Shown here piece by piece: positions 6,165-14,897 of a stretch of 59,374 nucleotides of DNA; position 1 is the first letter of the stretch, and every line of letters starts with the position of its first letter. The position numbers and the translations under genes were made by a program. The stretch lies in contig ONCQ01000016.1 in the NCBI GenBank assembly GCA_900316355.1, positions 1 to 59,374 of the forward strand, written 5' to 3'. The DNA comes from an uncultured Prevotellaceae bacterium (GTDB taxonomy: Bacteria; Bacteroidota; Bacteroidia; Bacteroidales; Bacteroidaceae). Below the pieces are notes generated by a model. The model was not told the DNA's origin. It did no database searches and was given only the letters and a program-made list of their open reading frames with translations.

Positions 6165-6724
6165 TTCTACGCACAGATCACCGGTGTGCCGGCCGACCAC
6201 GACCGCACCTTCCGCCTCGAACCCTTTGGCCCGGCGGCGGCACAGGTGGCCCCTACGGTGGCACCTTCCAGTTGCATCTGAACACGCAGCTGCTGCCCGA
6301 CCCCTCGCTCTTCACCGAGAAGGAGGACACGGTGCGGTTCCGCATGGTCCCCAACGACGAGTTCCTGCTGGGCACCGAGAAGCATCAGGAGTTCACCATC
6401 ATCGTCAAGAACTTCCTCTCGAAGCCCGACAACTGGGACCGCGTGCCAACGCGCAATGACATGCTGATATTCAAACCCCTGAAGGACTTCTTCGGCGACT
6501 ACAGCCGCGTGAAATACCAGTTCATGATTCAGGTGTTGGGCCTTATCGATTTCCAGATCCAGGCCAGCATGGCCTCGCTGCCTGCCTATGTCGAAGAGAC
6601 GAACACGGTCTCCACAACCTACGCCAATCAGCTGGTGCAGAAGATGCAGCAGGCGCTCGCCGAATACAACGCCACGCACGACACACCGCTCACGGATGAG
6701 TACGGGTATGCGGTGACATTCTAA
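6165..6724 (+). pseudogene. DUF4843 lipoprotein remnant, 5'-truncated and frameshifted
   Basis: Reading from 6165 gives FYAQITGVPADHDRTFRLEP, the start of the DUF4843 core, but this frame stops near 6280. The rest of the domain continues in another frame (GGTFQLHLNTQLLPDPSLF, then RMVPNDEFLLGTEKHQEFTI) to a stop at 6722-6724. The signal peptide and lipobox are missing. DUF4843 lipoproteins are normally encoded just after SusC and SusD genes and before a PKD-like lipoprotein, and the PKD-like gene is indeed next. I infer that arrival of the island, or a deletion at its edge, removed the 5' end, and that a separate frameshift near 6215-6260 completes the inactivation. Confidence 0.8.
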
Positions 6725-6727
6725 GAA

Positions 6728-6881
6728 GACCCACCCCCGACCCCTCCCGTGAGGAGGGGAGTAGGGCAAGAGATATCATCAAAAGACTGTTCGGAAAAGA
6801 TAGTATGAAAAGAATATATAGGAAACTATTGGCAATAGTAACTTTCCTCCCCTCCCTCATGGGAGGGGTCGGGGGTGGGTC
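6728..6881. repeat. BIME-like element 1 (154 bp), straddles the PKD-like gene start
   Basis: The element runs from GACCCACCCCCG to CGGGGGTGGGTC. Each arm (6728-6767 and 6846-6881) is a REP hairpin of type CCCCTCCC-loop-GGAGGGG, and the two arms are inverted copies of each other. The start codon of the following lipoprotein (6805) lies between the arms and the second arm is translated inside its signal peptide. Confidence 0.9.
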
Positions 6882-8454
6882 TTTATTGCTCACCAGCTGC
6901 TACGCCGACAAGGGCAACTACGACTACCACGAGGTGGATCGGGTGAGCATCGACACCACGGGGACGGGCATCCGTGCCTCCTACACCCTCACGCGGTTTG
7001 ATGTCCTCGACATCGAGCCCAACGTGTTCTTCAACGGCGAGAAGGTGACAGACAACAGTGCCGCGCCGCTCACCTACCAGTGGACGCTCTTTAGCGCTGT
7101 GTCGGGCGCTGGAGGCAGCAACCAGATTGACACCTTGTCGAACGAGCGCCATCTCGTGGCACCCATCAACCGCATCGGCGGCAACTATCTGGCACAACTC
7201 ACTGTGACCAACACCAACGACGGCCTGCGCCAGTTCTTCCGCGTCCACGTGACCGTCAGCGAAGCACTCGATGGGGGATGGATGGTCTTCTACGAACGTG
7301 CCGACCGCCCCGGCTACTCGGACCTGGCACTCGTCCTCAACCCGTGGACGAAGAGCAACTTCACCGACAACCGCTGCCACACCAACCTCTACGAGGTCAC
7401 CAATCTGGAACCCCTGCGCGGAAAACCTATCCGCTGCTTCGTCGTCGCCATGTCGCTGATGTCGCATAACTACGTGGGGCTGTGCACCGACTACACCCTC
7501 GTGGGCGTCACCGACACGGGTATCGAGAAGGCGATGTCCTTCGAGAACTTCTTCACCGAGCCCCCCACTACGATGGCTCCCAGCTGGTACGGACACCATG
7601 GCAATGGCGGCATGTCGGGGCAGAACTCTGAAGTCCTCATCAATAATAATAAGGTATATACAAACCTCTACTACAACAGCGCCTCGGCTGACCGCGAGAG
7701 CCAGTTCGGCGTTGCCAAGTTCGCCGACGGCATGGGCGAGTTGGCAGCATGGAATGCCGAGCTGCCGGCCACACTGAACTACGGCGTGATTGTCTATGAC
7801 CAGACCAACAAATGCTTCCGCTACACCGCCTTTGAGAGCGCACGCTTCGAGGCTTTCGGCGAGCAGAACATGGAGATTGCCGCCTTCGATGTCAACAACA
7901 CGGGTATGACCCTCGTCATGGGCGACTGGGGCACGGGCGCTTCACGCATGCAGGCTTTCGACTACCTCATCATGGCCGATGGCACCTCGCGCAAGCTGGC
8001 CGTCGCCAATTTCTCCACTTCGTCGCCCGACGATGAGGCCATCGGCGTAGGGCTCTATGACATGACAACCCTATGCCCCAACATCGCCGCGGCCACCTCG
8101 ATGGCGGCCAGCAATGTGGGCGGTTACATCTACTATGCTGCCGGGAACACACTCTACAACTTCGCCTATGAGAGTGGACTGCCGGCTGAGGAGGCGTGGA
8201 CAGCACCCTCGGGCGATGAGGTCATCACCTGTGTGCGCATCCAGAAGTACTACAACACCATCTACAGCGGCGGGATGATGATCAATGCCGACAACCTCGT
8301 CCACATCGCCACATGGAATGAGAAAACGAAGCAGGGACACCTCTATCAGTACATCATCAATGCTGCCAGCGGTGACATCGACACCACCACCTCCTACGAC
8401 TACCCGATTCCCGGGCGTGTGAAGGATATGGCGTGGAAGTATTCGATGAACTAG
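6805..8454 (+). CDS. PKD-like family lipoprotein of a SusC/D-type locus (549 aa)
   Basis: After a lipobox LLTSC (Cys near residue 32) the sequence reads YADKGNYDYHEVDRV, the hallmark start of the PKD-like lipoproteins encoded behind DUF4843 genes. An Ig/PKD-type domain with LTYQWTL follows, then a long propeller-like C-terminal region. It is expected on the cell surface as part of a nutrient-binding complex. Residues about 14-26 of the signal peptide (FLPSLMGGVGGGS) are encoded by an inserted REP hairpin, which lengthens the hydrophobic segment and introduces several glycines, so export efficiency could be altered. Its SusC/D partners are not in the window. Confidence 0.8.
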   Translation: MKRIYRKLLAIVTFLPSLMGGVGGGSLLLTSCYADKGNYDYHEVDRVSIDTTGTGIRASYTLTRFDVLDIEPNVFFNGEKVTDNSAAPLTYQWTLFSAVSGAGGSNQIDTLSNERHLVAPINRIGGNYLAQLTVTNTNDGLRQFFRVHVTVSEALDGGWMVFYERADRPGYSDLALVLNPWTKSNFTDNRCHTNLYEVTNLEPLRGKPIRCFVVAMSLMSHNYVGLCTDYTLVGVTDTGIEKAMSFENFFTEPPTTMAPSWYGHHGNGGMSGQNSEVLINNNKVYTNLYYNSASADRESQFGVAKFADGMGELAAWNAELPATLNYGVIVYDQTNKCFRYTAFESARFEAFGEQNMEIAAFDVNNTGMTLVMGDWGTGASRMQAFDYLIMADGTSRKLAVANFSTSSPDDEAIGVGLYDMTTLCPNIAAATSMAASNVGGYIYYAAGNTLYNFAYESGLPAEEAWTAPSGDEVITCVRIQKYYNTIYSGGMMINADNLVHIATWNEKTKQGHLYQYIINAASGDIDTTTSYDYPIPGRVKDMAWKYSMN

Positions 8455-8651
8455 GACTCTCCCCCCGCCCCTCCCTAAGCAGGGAGGGGAGTGGTTACCA
8501 AACGTTAATGAACTTTAGAAAAGAAATATTATCAAACATATAACATTCAATAAATCCATTACGACAATGAAAACATTATCAAAGAACATTCTTCTTCTCT
8601 CCCTCTTGTATCTACTCCCCTCTCTGCTTAGAGAGGGGTCGGGGGTGAGTC
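8455..8651. repeat. BIME-like element 2 (197 bp), straddles the thioredoxin-fold gene start
   Basis: The ends are GACTC...GAGTC, a compensated variant of the GACCC...GGGTC ends of the other copies, so terminal pairing is kept. The arms are 8455-8496 and 8613-8651. The inner part is about 45 bp longer than in the 151-154-bp copies. The enclosed start codon is at 8567, and the second arm is translated within the signal peptide. Confidence 0.85.
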
Positions 8652-9814
8652 TGGCACAGGGCGTCGTCTTCGAGCCCGAAGGCACCACACTGGAACAGGC
8701 TTCCGCCAAGGCGAAAGCCGAGAACAAACTCATCTTCCTCGACTGCTTCACGCAGTGGTGCGGTCCCTGCAAGAAGATGTCTCGTGAGGTATTCCCCCAG
8801 GAGAAGGTGGGTGCTGCCATGAACCCCAAGTTCGTGAGCCTCAAGATTGACATGGAGAGTGCCTATGGTGCTCCGCTGGCCAAGAAGTTGCAGATCACGG
8901 CTTACCCCACTTTCATCATCTTCAACGCCGACGCTCAGGAGATCAGCCGTTTCCTGGGTTACCATGCCGTCGATGCTTTCCTGGAGGTGATTGAGGAGAA
9001 AAGCCGCGACACAGGCTCCTCTGCCCTGGAAACACGCTGGAAGGCCGGCGACCGTGACCCGCAGTTCCTGCAGCAGTATCTGCAGACACTCACCGCTGCC
9101 TACAAGGCCAACGAGGCCAATGATGTCGCTGAGGCTATCCTCGAAGGCAAGGAGGAAACGTTCGCTGCCGACAGCACCCTCCGCAGCATCTTCTTCCGCA
9201 ACATCACCAACCCCTTTGCCAAGAGCTTTATCTACACTGCCAAGAACCCGCAGGCACTGACGGCTGCCACTGGCGAGATGCCCGTCAAGATGAAGATCCA
9301 GAACGTGCTGGGCAATTACCAACGCCAAATCATCAACGAGGCCGACGGCACCGCTACGCTCGACCAGGCGCAGTACGACAAGTTCAGCCAGCTGCTCGAT
9401 GAGCTCGGCGTGCAGAATGCTGACCACTATCGTCTGCAGACGATGATTACACTCTCCGAGAAGCAGAAGAACTATGCTGCCTACCTCGACTACATCCGCC
9501 AGTATCTGGCCAACCCCAATCTCGATGCCGATGACATGCAACTGGCACGCTGGACACGTCCGTTCCAGGGCCCCAATGCAGACCCCGAACTGAAGCAGCA
9601 GATGAAAGCCATCCTGCAGCAGCGCCTCGATGACATCCGCTCCGGCAAGCGTCAGGCCCAGAACACCGTGGGCAATATGCGCCTCTCACGTCCCACCGAC
9701 CAGCTCCTGGAGATGATTATCAACGCCATGGACGGCAAGATGCCCAATGCACCCGCCCAGAATCCGCAAGGCACTAAACCCGCCACAACACAAGCAGCGA
9801 CTATTTTGCGTTAA
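8567..9814 (+). CDS. Exported thioredoxin-fold protein (415 aa)
   Basis: The signal sequence runs through about residue 31, then a thioredoxin domain (about 33-150) holds the redox motif CGPC at residues 65-68 in FTQWCGPCKK and a cis-Pro stretch ITAYPTFIIF. The remaining 250 residues are helical repeats with no recognised family. Proteins of this layout occur beside SusD-type lipoproteins and are thought to act in periplasmic disulfide handling or as DUF255/thioredoxin-like modules. Residues about 16-28 of the signal (LLPSLLREGSGVS) come from a REP hairpin, as in the preceding gene. The low-complexity C-terminal tail is rich in Ala, Pro and Gln. Confidence 0.8.
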   Translation: MKTLSKNILLLSLLYLLPSLLREGSGVSLAQGVVFEPEGTTLEQASAKAKAENKLIFLDCFTQWCGPCKKMSREVFPQEKVGAAMNPKFVSLKIDMESAYGAPLAKKLQITAYPTFIIFNADAQEISRFLGYHAVDAFLEVIEEKSRDTGSSALETRWKAGDRDPQFLQQYLQTLTAAYKANEANDVAEAILEGKEETFAADSTLRSIFFRNITNPFAKSFIYTAKNPQALTAATGEMPVKMKIQNVLGNYQRQIINEADGTATLDQAQYDKFSQLLDELGVQNADHYRLQTMITLSEKQKNYAAYLDYIRQYLANPNLDADDMQLARWTRPFQGPNADPELKQQMKAILQQRLDDIRSGKRQAQNTVGNMRLSRPTDQLLEMIINAMDGKMPNAPAQNPQGTKPATTQAATILR

Positions 9815-9849
9815 TAAAAAGATTGTTTCATGTTTAAGGAAGAAAGCTT

Positions 9850-11253
9850 ATGAAAAAGATTGTACTTTCTTTGGCGGCAGCCTTTGCACTGGCCGCAAAC
9901 GTTTTTGCAGAGGATAAGGTCTTCTTGGAGGTTACAGCCTCTGTCGCCGACCTCTCCACAACAGTGACCCACAAGCTGTATAACGCTGAGGGCAACATGA
10001 TCCTCAGCCTCACCGAGGGCACTTCGCAAACCGTCTATACCTACGACGAGCTCGGACACTGCACCCAGGAGGACTTCACCAATTTCCTGAATCCTAACCA
10101 GGACCGCACGTACAAGTACACTTACAACAACGATGGACGGATCGAGACCGTGGAGGAACTGGCAGGTGAGCGCTCACTGGGCACCGATACCTACACTTAC
10201 GACGCTCACGGCAACATCGCAACGAGAACACCAAGTGCGCTCCCCATGCCCATCACCTACAACAATGAATACGATGGTGATAATCTCATAAAGACCTCTG
10301 TCACTTTCATGGGAAGAGACATGGGCACTACTACCTACGAGTACACCGGTGACCTCCTCGTCAAGGCATCCTCGCTCTCGGGTGGAGAACTGACAAGCTA
10401 CATCACTTATGCTTACGATGACAACGACAATTGCATCACAGAGACACATTTCGATGCTGAGGATAACCCCGTCTCTGTCACCAGCTACTCCTATGCAGAG
10501 ATTGACGGCTTTTATGCTCCTGTGATTGCGAACGTTGTGGCCAACGAGGGCAACACCGTGACCATCACATGGCAGGGCACCGCCAACGCCATCGTCTGCA
10601 ACGGCGAATGGATCCCGGTTACCGGCAGCAGCTACACCACTGCTGTGCTGCCTGATGGCGAGTACACGTTCTATGTCGTCAACAACGGTAATGCCACCGT
10701 CTCCGATCCCGTCGATGTCTTCGACAACACCAAGGTGGGTGTCAGCAATGTGCAGGTGACAGGCAACATCTATGGCGAGATGACAACCATCACCGACTAT
10801 TATGGAGAAGAGAAGGAAGTCCTCGCCTATATGATTCCCGTCAGCTGGACTCTCCCCGAAGGCGCACAGCCCCAGAGCTACCGCATCTACTACAACAGCG
10901 GCAACCGCAATTATGTTGATGTCGAGGACGGCACTCTCCGTAGCTACACTATCCCCGCCATAAACACAACCTACTACATCCAGGGGCAGGGTGTGGTCAC
11001 TTACCCCTTCGAGATTCGTGTCGTCGCCATCTATGCTACCGGCGAAGTAGAGCCCGCAAATGTTGTCTCCTATACCCTGGAGCAGACCGAGGCCATCATA
11101 TCGGCTGTCGGCATCAGCGACATCAAGACTGCCGCCAATGCGCCCGCTGAGTTCTATTCCCTCGACGGCGTTCGCGTGCCGGCCTCCAATGCCAAGCATG
11201 GCACCTTCATCGTGCGTCAGGGCAACACCGTGCGCAAGCTCCAGATGAAATAA
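9850..11253 (+). CDS. Secreted YD-repeat-like protein with C-terminal sorting-type tail (467 aa)
   Basis: A clear signal peptide (MKKIVLSLAAAFALAANVFA) precedes a region of Tyr/Asp-rich strands (YTYDELGHCTQEDF, YKYTYNNDGRIETV, YTYDAHGNIATR, YAYDDNDNCITETH) resembling degenerate YD/RHS-type repeats, then Ig or fibronectin-like strands. The last ~40 residues (FYSLDGVRVPASNAKHG, ending IVRQGNTVRKLQMK) have the form of the Prevotella-style C-terminal domain linked to type IX secretion or surface attachment. Two other proteins in the window share this tail. The role is probably surface-associated; no enzyme motif is seen. Confidence 0.65.
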   Translation: MKKIVLSLAAAFALAANVFAEDKVFLEVTASVADLSTTVTHKLYNAEGNMILSLTEGTSQTVYTYDELGHCTQEDFTNFLNPNQDRTYKYTYNNDGRIETVEELAGERSLGTDTYTYDAHGNIATRTPSALPMPITYNNEYDGDNLIKTSVTFMGRDMGTTTYEYTGDLLVKASSLSGGELTSYITYAYDDNDNCITETHFDAEDNPVSVTSYSYAEIDGFYAPVIANVVANEGNTVTITWQGTANAIVCNGEWIPVTGSSYTTAVLPDGEYTFYVVNNGNATVSDPVDVFDNTKVGVSNVQVTGNIYGEMTTITDYYGEEKEVLAYMIPVSWTLPEGAQPQSYRIYYNSGNRNYVDVEDGTLRSYTIPAINTTYYIQGQGVVTYPFEIRVVAIYATGEVEPANVVSYTLEQTEAIISAVGISDIKTAANAPAEFYSLDGVRVPASNAKHGTFIVRQGNTVRKLQMK

Positions 11254-11271
11254 CCCCCCACCCCTCATTCC

Positions 11272-11301
11272 CTACGCTCCCCTTTAGGGGGCTCGGGGGC
11301 C
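11272..11301 (+). repeat. REP family B, single copy just before a start codon
   Basis: This 30-bp unit (CTACGCTCCCCTTTAGGGG, then GCTCGGGGGCC) is the same family as the three tandem units at 11721-11810 and the inverted copy at 18918-18947. It lies in the 59-bp gap between two secreted-protein genes and ends 11 bp before the next start. Confidence 0.85.
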
Positions 11302-11312
11302 ATTCATTCTCT

Positions 11313-13766
11313 ATGAGACACCTCATCCTTTCTCTCCTGCTGTCAGTCAGCGCCATCATCAGCATGCAAGCACGCAGCTTGGTGGTGGCCCTGACCGATG
11401 GCAGGGAGATTTTTTATCTTCTGGGCAATGAGACCCCTACTTTTGTGCGTTTCACCGCGTCGGGGATGAGCGTGAACGATGACACCTACGACCCCTCTGA
11501 GGTCGCCACGTTCTACATCTCAGCCACTGATGCTCCCGATGGCATCAACACCCTCAGCCCTCAGCCCTCACCCCTCCGCTCGGCCCAACGGGACGCTCCA
11601 CACTTGGAGAACCCTCAGCCCCGCAAGTTCCTCTACGGCGGTCGGGTGCTGATTCTCGATGCTGACGGCCGCATGTGGGATATGAGCGGCCAACCCTCAC
11701 CCCTCACCCCTCAACCCCTACGCTCCCCTTTAGGGGGCTCGGGGGCCTCACGCTCCCCTTTAGGGGGCTCGGGGGCATCCCGCTCCCCTTTAGGGGGCTC
11801 AGGGGCCTCAGCCGTCACCCTCTGGGGCATGGTGACCAGCAATGGTTTCCTCACCAGCAAGATACAGCTGCAACTCGCTGCTGGTGATGCTCTGCGCTTC
11901 GATGCGATGCGCTTCTATGTCGTCCACGCCGACGAGTCGGAAGAACGCTATCTCTTCACCAAGGCCGACCACTTCTTCCTCAGCGAACCCGCTGCAGGTG
12001 TACACCGCCCCAACTACCTGCGCAACAACGACTTCAACAGCGAGAACAGCCGCTACTGCTTCGCACGCTCACGGCAGTCCGACCATTTCATTGTCTTCTG
12101 GGAACCGAACTTCGGCCTCGATCCTACACAGGCCGATGTAGCCTATGCCTTCGACCCCGACGAGTTCCTGCAGCGCGCAGAGCGGGTCTATAGCGTTTAC
12201 ACCAACCAGTTGGGCTTCCCCAAACCTGGCAGCTCATGGACGCAGGACACCTATAAGATTATCATGTTTGTGCACTACCAGACAGAGTGGCGTGCCACAG
12301 GTTCTGGCGTTGACTTCAAGTGTGGCACGCTCGACGTGTGCCCCGATGCCGTCAAGGCCGACATCGCCTCGGCGCACGAGATAGGTCACACCTTCCAGTA
12401 CATCGTCGCCTGCGACTTCTCCGATCCTCGCAACCACGGATGGCAGTGGGGCTTCGAAGAGAGCACCACGGGCTTGTGCGGCTGGTGGGAGAGTTGTGCG
12501 CAGTGGCAGGCCTTCAAGGTCTATCCCGAGCAGCAGTTCACCAGCACCTGGGCTAACAACATCTATGGCGTATCACACCTCAATCTGTTGCATGAGGAGA
12601 TGCGCTACGACAACTTCTACGTGCAGGACTACTGGTGCCAGCTCCATGGGCAGGACTTCATCGGTCGCCTGTGGATGGAGAGCGTGAGACCCGAGGACCC
12701 GGTGGAAACCTATCGCCGCCTCACCAACACCTCCCACGAGGATTTCTGCCGCGATATGTACGACTACGCCTGTCGCGCCATCACCTGGGATATTGACGCG
12801 CTGCGCGACAACGGACGCCGCCGCATCGACGGCTTCACCACGAAGCTCAAGGATGCCGGTCAAGGATGGTGGCAAGTTGATTCCGTCAACTGCCCCCAGA
12901 ACTACGGCTTCAACGTCATCCGTCTGCGTGTGCCTGAGGCCGGGCGCACCGTCAAGGCTGACTTCCGCGGCATAGCAGGTGCCCAAGGCTACAGAGCCTA
13001 CAACATCGATAAGGCGGGTTGGCGCTACGGCTTCGTGGCGCTGACAGCATCCGGCGAGCGTGTCTATGGCCCGATGTCCGCTGCGCCCGAAGGCACAGCC
13101 ACGTTCACCGTTCCCGAAGGCACCACGAACCTGTGGTTTGTGGTCTGCGGCGCACCTACCGAGCACTGGCATCACCCCTGGGACATGGTCACAGACGCCA
13201 ACGGCAACGATGTCCACACTCCTGCCAGCCTTGCTAACGACGAGCAGTGGCCCTATCAGGTCTTCTTCACGGGCACAAACCTGCCTGGTGAGTACTACTA
13301 TCCGGCCGACTACGAGCGCCACGACATAGACATTCCCATTGAGGTGCCCATCGACAAAACCAAAGCCACCACCACAAACATCCAGGTGAAGCTGGAACTT
13401 CCAATGGTGGAACTCTACGAAGCCCTCGGCATGTCGTCAGCCGACGTGAAGGCGCTGCGAGCCGGCAACGAGCCTCCCAACCTCCGCCTCCGTGCCCTTA
13501 ATGCCGACGGCAGCGAGAGTGACAGCCACCTCATCACCAATATGTACTATTGGGGCTTCGATGCCGATGCCAATGTCATCACGGGTAATATCGCCAGCAC
13601 CGACTACGTCCTCACCGTCGCCTATTCAGCTGGTAGCCTCAACGTGACAGGCGTGCGCGCACGACTTAACATTGGCACGACCTACCACGCCGCCGTCGCC
13701 TTCATCTGCACCGTCGGTGACAAGGAATACAAAGGCATCATCCGCCTGCAGATACCCGTCAGTTGA
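11313..13766 (+). CDS. Secreted DUF6055-like putative metalloprotease (817 aa)
   Basis: A signal peptide (MRHLILSLLLSVSAIISMQA) is followed by an N-terminal beta domain, then a central domain (about residues 200-520) holding SAHEIGHTFQYI, an HExxH-type zinc site near residue 355, and a downstream GFEEST that could supply the third ligand. The layout matches DUF6055-type proteins. The C-terminal third is beta-rich and may be a DUF4859-like binding module. Residues 137-166 are three perfect 10-residue repeats (RSPLGGSGAS) encoded by tandem REP units, and residues about 72-100 also look REP-derived. Whether it is an active protease is unproven. Confidence 0.65.
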   Translation: MRHLILSLLLSVSAIISMQARSLVVALTDGREIFYLLGNETPTFVRFTASGMSVNDDTYDPSEVATFYISATDAPDGINTLSPQPSPLRSAQRDAPHLENPQPRKFLYGGRVLILDADGRMWDMSGQPSPLTPQPLRSPLGGSGASRSPLGGSGASRSPLGGSGASAVTLWGMVTSNGFLTSKIQLQLAAGDALRFDAMRFYVVHADESEERYLFTKADHFFLSEPAAGVHRPNYLRNNDFNSENSRYCFARSRQSDHFIVFWEPNFGLDPTQADVAYAFDPDEFLQRAERVYSVYTNQLGFPKPGSSWTQDTYKIIMFVHYQTEWRATGSGVDFKCGTLDVCPDAVKADIASAHEIGHTFQYIVACDFSDPRNHGWQWGFEESTTGLCGWWESCAQWQAFKVYPEQQFTSTWANNIYGVSHLNLLHEEMRYDNFYVQDYWCQLHGQDFIGRLWMESVRPEDPVETYRRLTNTSHEDFCRDMYDYACRAITWDIDALRDNGRRRIDGFTTKLKDAGQGWWQVDSVNCPQNYGFNVIRLRVPEAGRTVKADFRGIAGAQGYRAYNIDKAGWRYGFVALTASGERVYGPMSAAPEGTATFTVPEGTTNLWFVVCGAPTEHWHHPWDMVTDANGNDVHTPASLANDEQWPYQVFFTGTNLPGEYYYPADYERHDIDIPIEVPIDKTKATTTNIQVKLELPMVELYEALGMSSADVKALRAGNEPPNLRLRALNADGSESDSHLITNMYYWGFDADANVITGNIASTDYVLTVAYSAGSLNVTGVRARLNIGTTYHAAVAFICTVGDKEYKGIIRLQIPVS
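11721..11810 (+). repeat. Three tandem 30-bp REP family B units inside a gene
   Basis: Units at 11721-11750, 11751-11780 and 11781-11810 each begin CGCTCCCCTTTAGGGGGCTC and differ by four bases at most. Because 30 is a multiple of three, each unit adds ten codons in frame (RSPLGGSGAS). Tandem growth of a REP inside a coding sequence is unusual. Confidence 0.95.
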
Positions 13767-13802
13767 GTCTTCTCTCCAAGGTTACACCTCTCTAAAAAGA
13801 AT

Positions 13803-13831
13803 ATTGGCCAACCTGTTATGGGTTGGCCAAT
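13803..13831. terminator. Hairpin between convergent genes, likely bidirectional terminator
   Basis: ATTGGCCAACC and GGTTGGCCAAT form a perfect 11-bp stem with a 7-base loop, 36 bp after the plus-strand stop and about 50 bp before the minus-strand stop. The T-runs are weak. Confidence 0.7.
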
Positions 13832-13881
13832 GCTCTTACATATTCTCCTTCTTGTAGTATCTAGGAGAACGCATACTGTCG

Positions 13882-14556
13882 TTATTTGACCGTAGCCTTC
13901 ACATAGCTTTTTCCAGCAGGAAAGCCTTGGTCTTTGTCATAGTTAACTCCATACCGGCCCTCTGGCAGGTCGCTCAGCACGAAGACCGTACATTTTCGAC
14001 CAGCTACAACTTTGTCTGTTGCTGCGGTGTTAATAGCCGTTGCCACAAGTGAAGCTAATGCTCCAAATCCTCCGCTACTACCTGAACTGATACTCGTGTC
14101 AACGCTAATCAGTCCTTCGCGCTTATAGAGGGTTTCACCCGTTTTCGTTGAGCGCAGGATATATTCTACCCCGGCTGTCAGTGTGCCCAAGACTTTATTT
14201 CTGCTCCAGGACTTGATGATGGTGAACATGGCAGCGTCGGCTCCCAGAACATTGCGAAATTGGGAAAGGTCAGCCTCTATAAACATTTCTGCATCATACG
14301 CACTCTCCGATTGGAACATCTCCATGGTCATCATAGGGGAATAGACATAATATCCCTTTTCACACAGGGGAGCGTAAAGAGTTGTATAGAAATAGTCTTT
14401 GGCCTCTACGAAATTCGTCTGGTTGATGGGAGGCATTACAGCAATCGTAAGGGGCTTCTCCTCGTACATCTTAGGATATTGTGCGAGGCGTGTGATTTTC
14501 TCAGCGCAAGAGGACATCATGAATGTCACTAAGCCAAGAATGAAATACTTTTTCAT
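13882..14556 (-). CDS. GNA1162/DUF799-family lipoprotein (224 aa)
   Basis: The lipobox MSSC lies near residue 17, then KPLTIAVMPPINQTNFVEAKDY-type strands and a central ADAAMFTIIKSW motif match the GNA1162 (DUF799) fold, an envelope lipoprotein related to TolB-N/CsgG-like domains. Its start overlaps the preceding DUF4810 stop by four bases (ATGA), so translation is coupled. The set CsgG + small lipoprotein + DUF4810 + GNA1162 is also known in Gram-negative pathogens, where the proteins are thought to form an outer-membrane complex. No direct function is shown for it here. Confidence 0.8.
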   Translation of the reverse strand: MKKYFILGLVTFMMSSCAEKITRLAQYPKMYEEKPLTIAVMPPINQTNFVEAKDYFYTTLYAPLCEKGYYVYSPMMTMEMFQSESAYDAEMFIEADLSQFRNVLGADAAMFTIIKSWSRNKVLGTLTAGVEYILRSTKTGETLYKREGLISVDTSISSGSSGGFGALASLVATAINTAATDKVVAGRKCTVFVLSDLPEGRYGVNYDKDQGFPAGKSYVKATVK

Positions 14557-14897
14557 TTTTCCAACTGCTTGATGATTCGTGATATGAATTTCTCTGATTC
14601 GGGGTATGCTGCTATCTCTGCCCGAAGAAGGGCAAGGCCCTCCTCTTTCTTGCCCGCCTTGAAGAGCATATAGCCATACTCGGCATTAACACCTGGCGGA
14701 ACCATACCGCGCACCCCTTTCTGCTTCTTGATGACCATTTCATATTGGGCCATGGCTTTCGTGAGCGTTTCTTCAGAGCTACGTTTGGTGTATTTATAGG
14801 CAGCATCCTCAGAGTCGTACCAGGAATAGAGCGAATTCTGCGTCTGGCAGGACGTCATTGCCACCACGCAAAGGGCTGAAATGACAAACTTTTTCAT
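14553..14897 (-). CDS. DUF4810-family lipoprotein (114 aa)
   Basis: A lipoprotein signal with lipobox MTSC (Cys near 17) is followed by LYSWYDSEDAAYKYTK and tetratricopeptide-like helices (EYGYMLFKAGKKEEGLALL), the DUF4810 pattern. It overlaps its neighbours by four bases on both sides, so the three lipoproteins are translated as one coupled unit. It is presumed to be in the periplasmic leaflet of the outer membrane and to assist the CsgG-like pore protein encoded at the head of the operon. Confidence 0.8.
   Translation of the reverse strand: MKKFVISALCVVAMTSCQTQNSLYSWYDSEDAAYKYTKRSSEETLTKAMAQYEMVIKKQKGVRGMVPPGVNAEYGYMLFKAGKKEEGLALLRAEIAAYPESEKFISRIIKQLEK

Noticed and set aside
6116-6280. 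A fresh start codon for an intact DUF4843 protein at 6116
   Set aside because: The first ~50 codons of that frame are arginine- and proline-rich out-of-phase sequence across the terminator; the true DUF4843 phase here is different, so the gene is broken.
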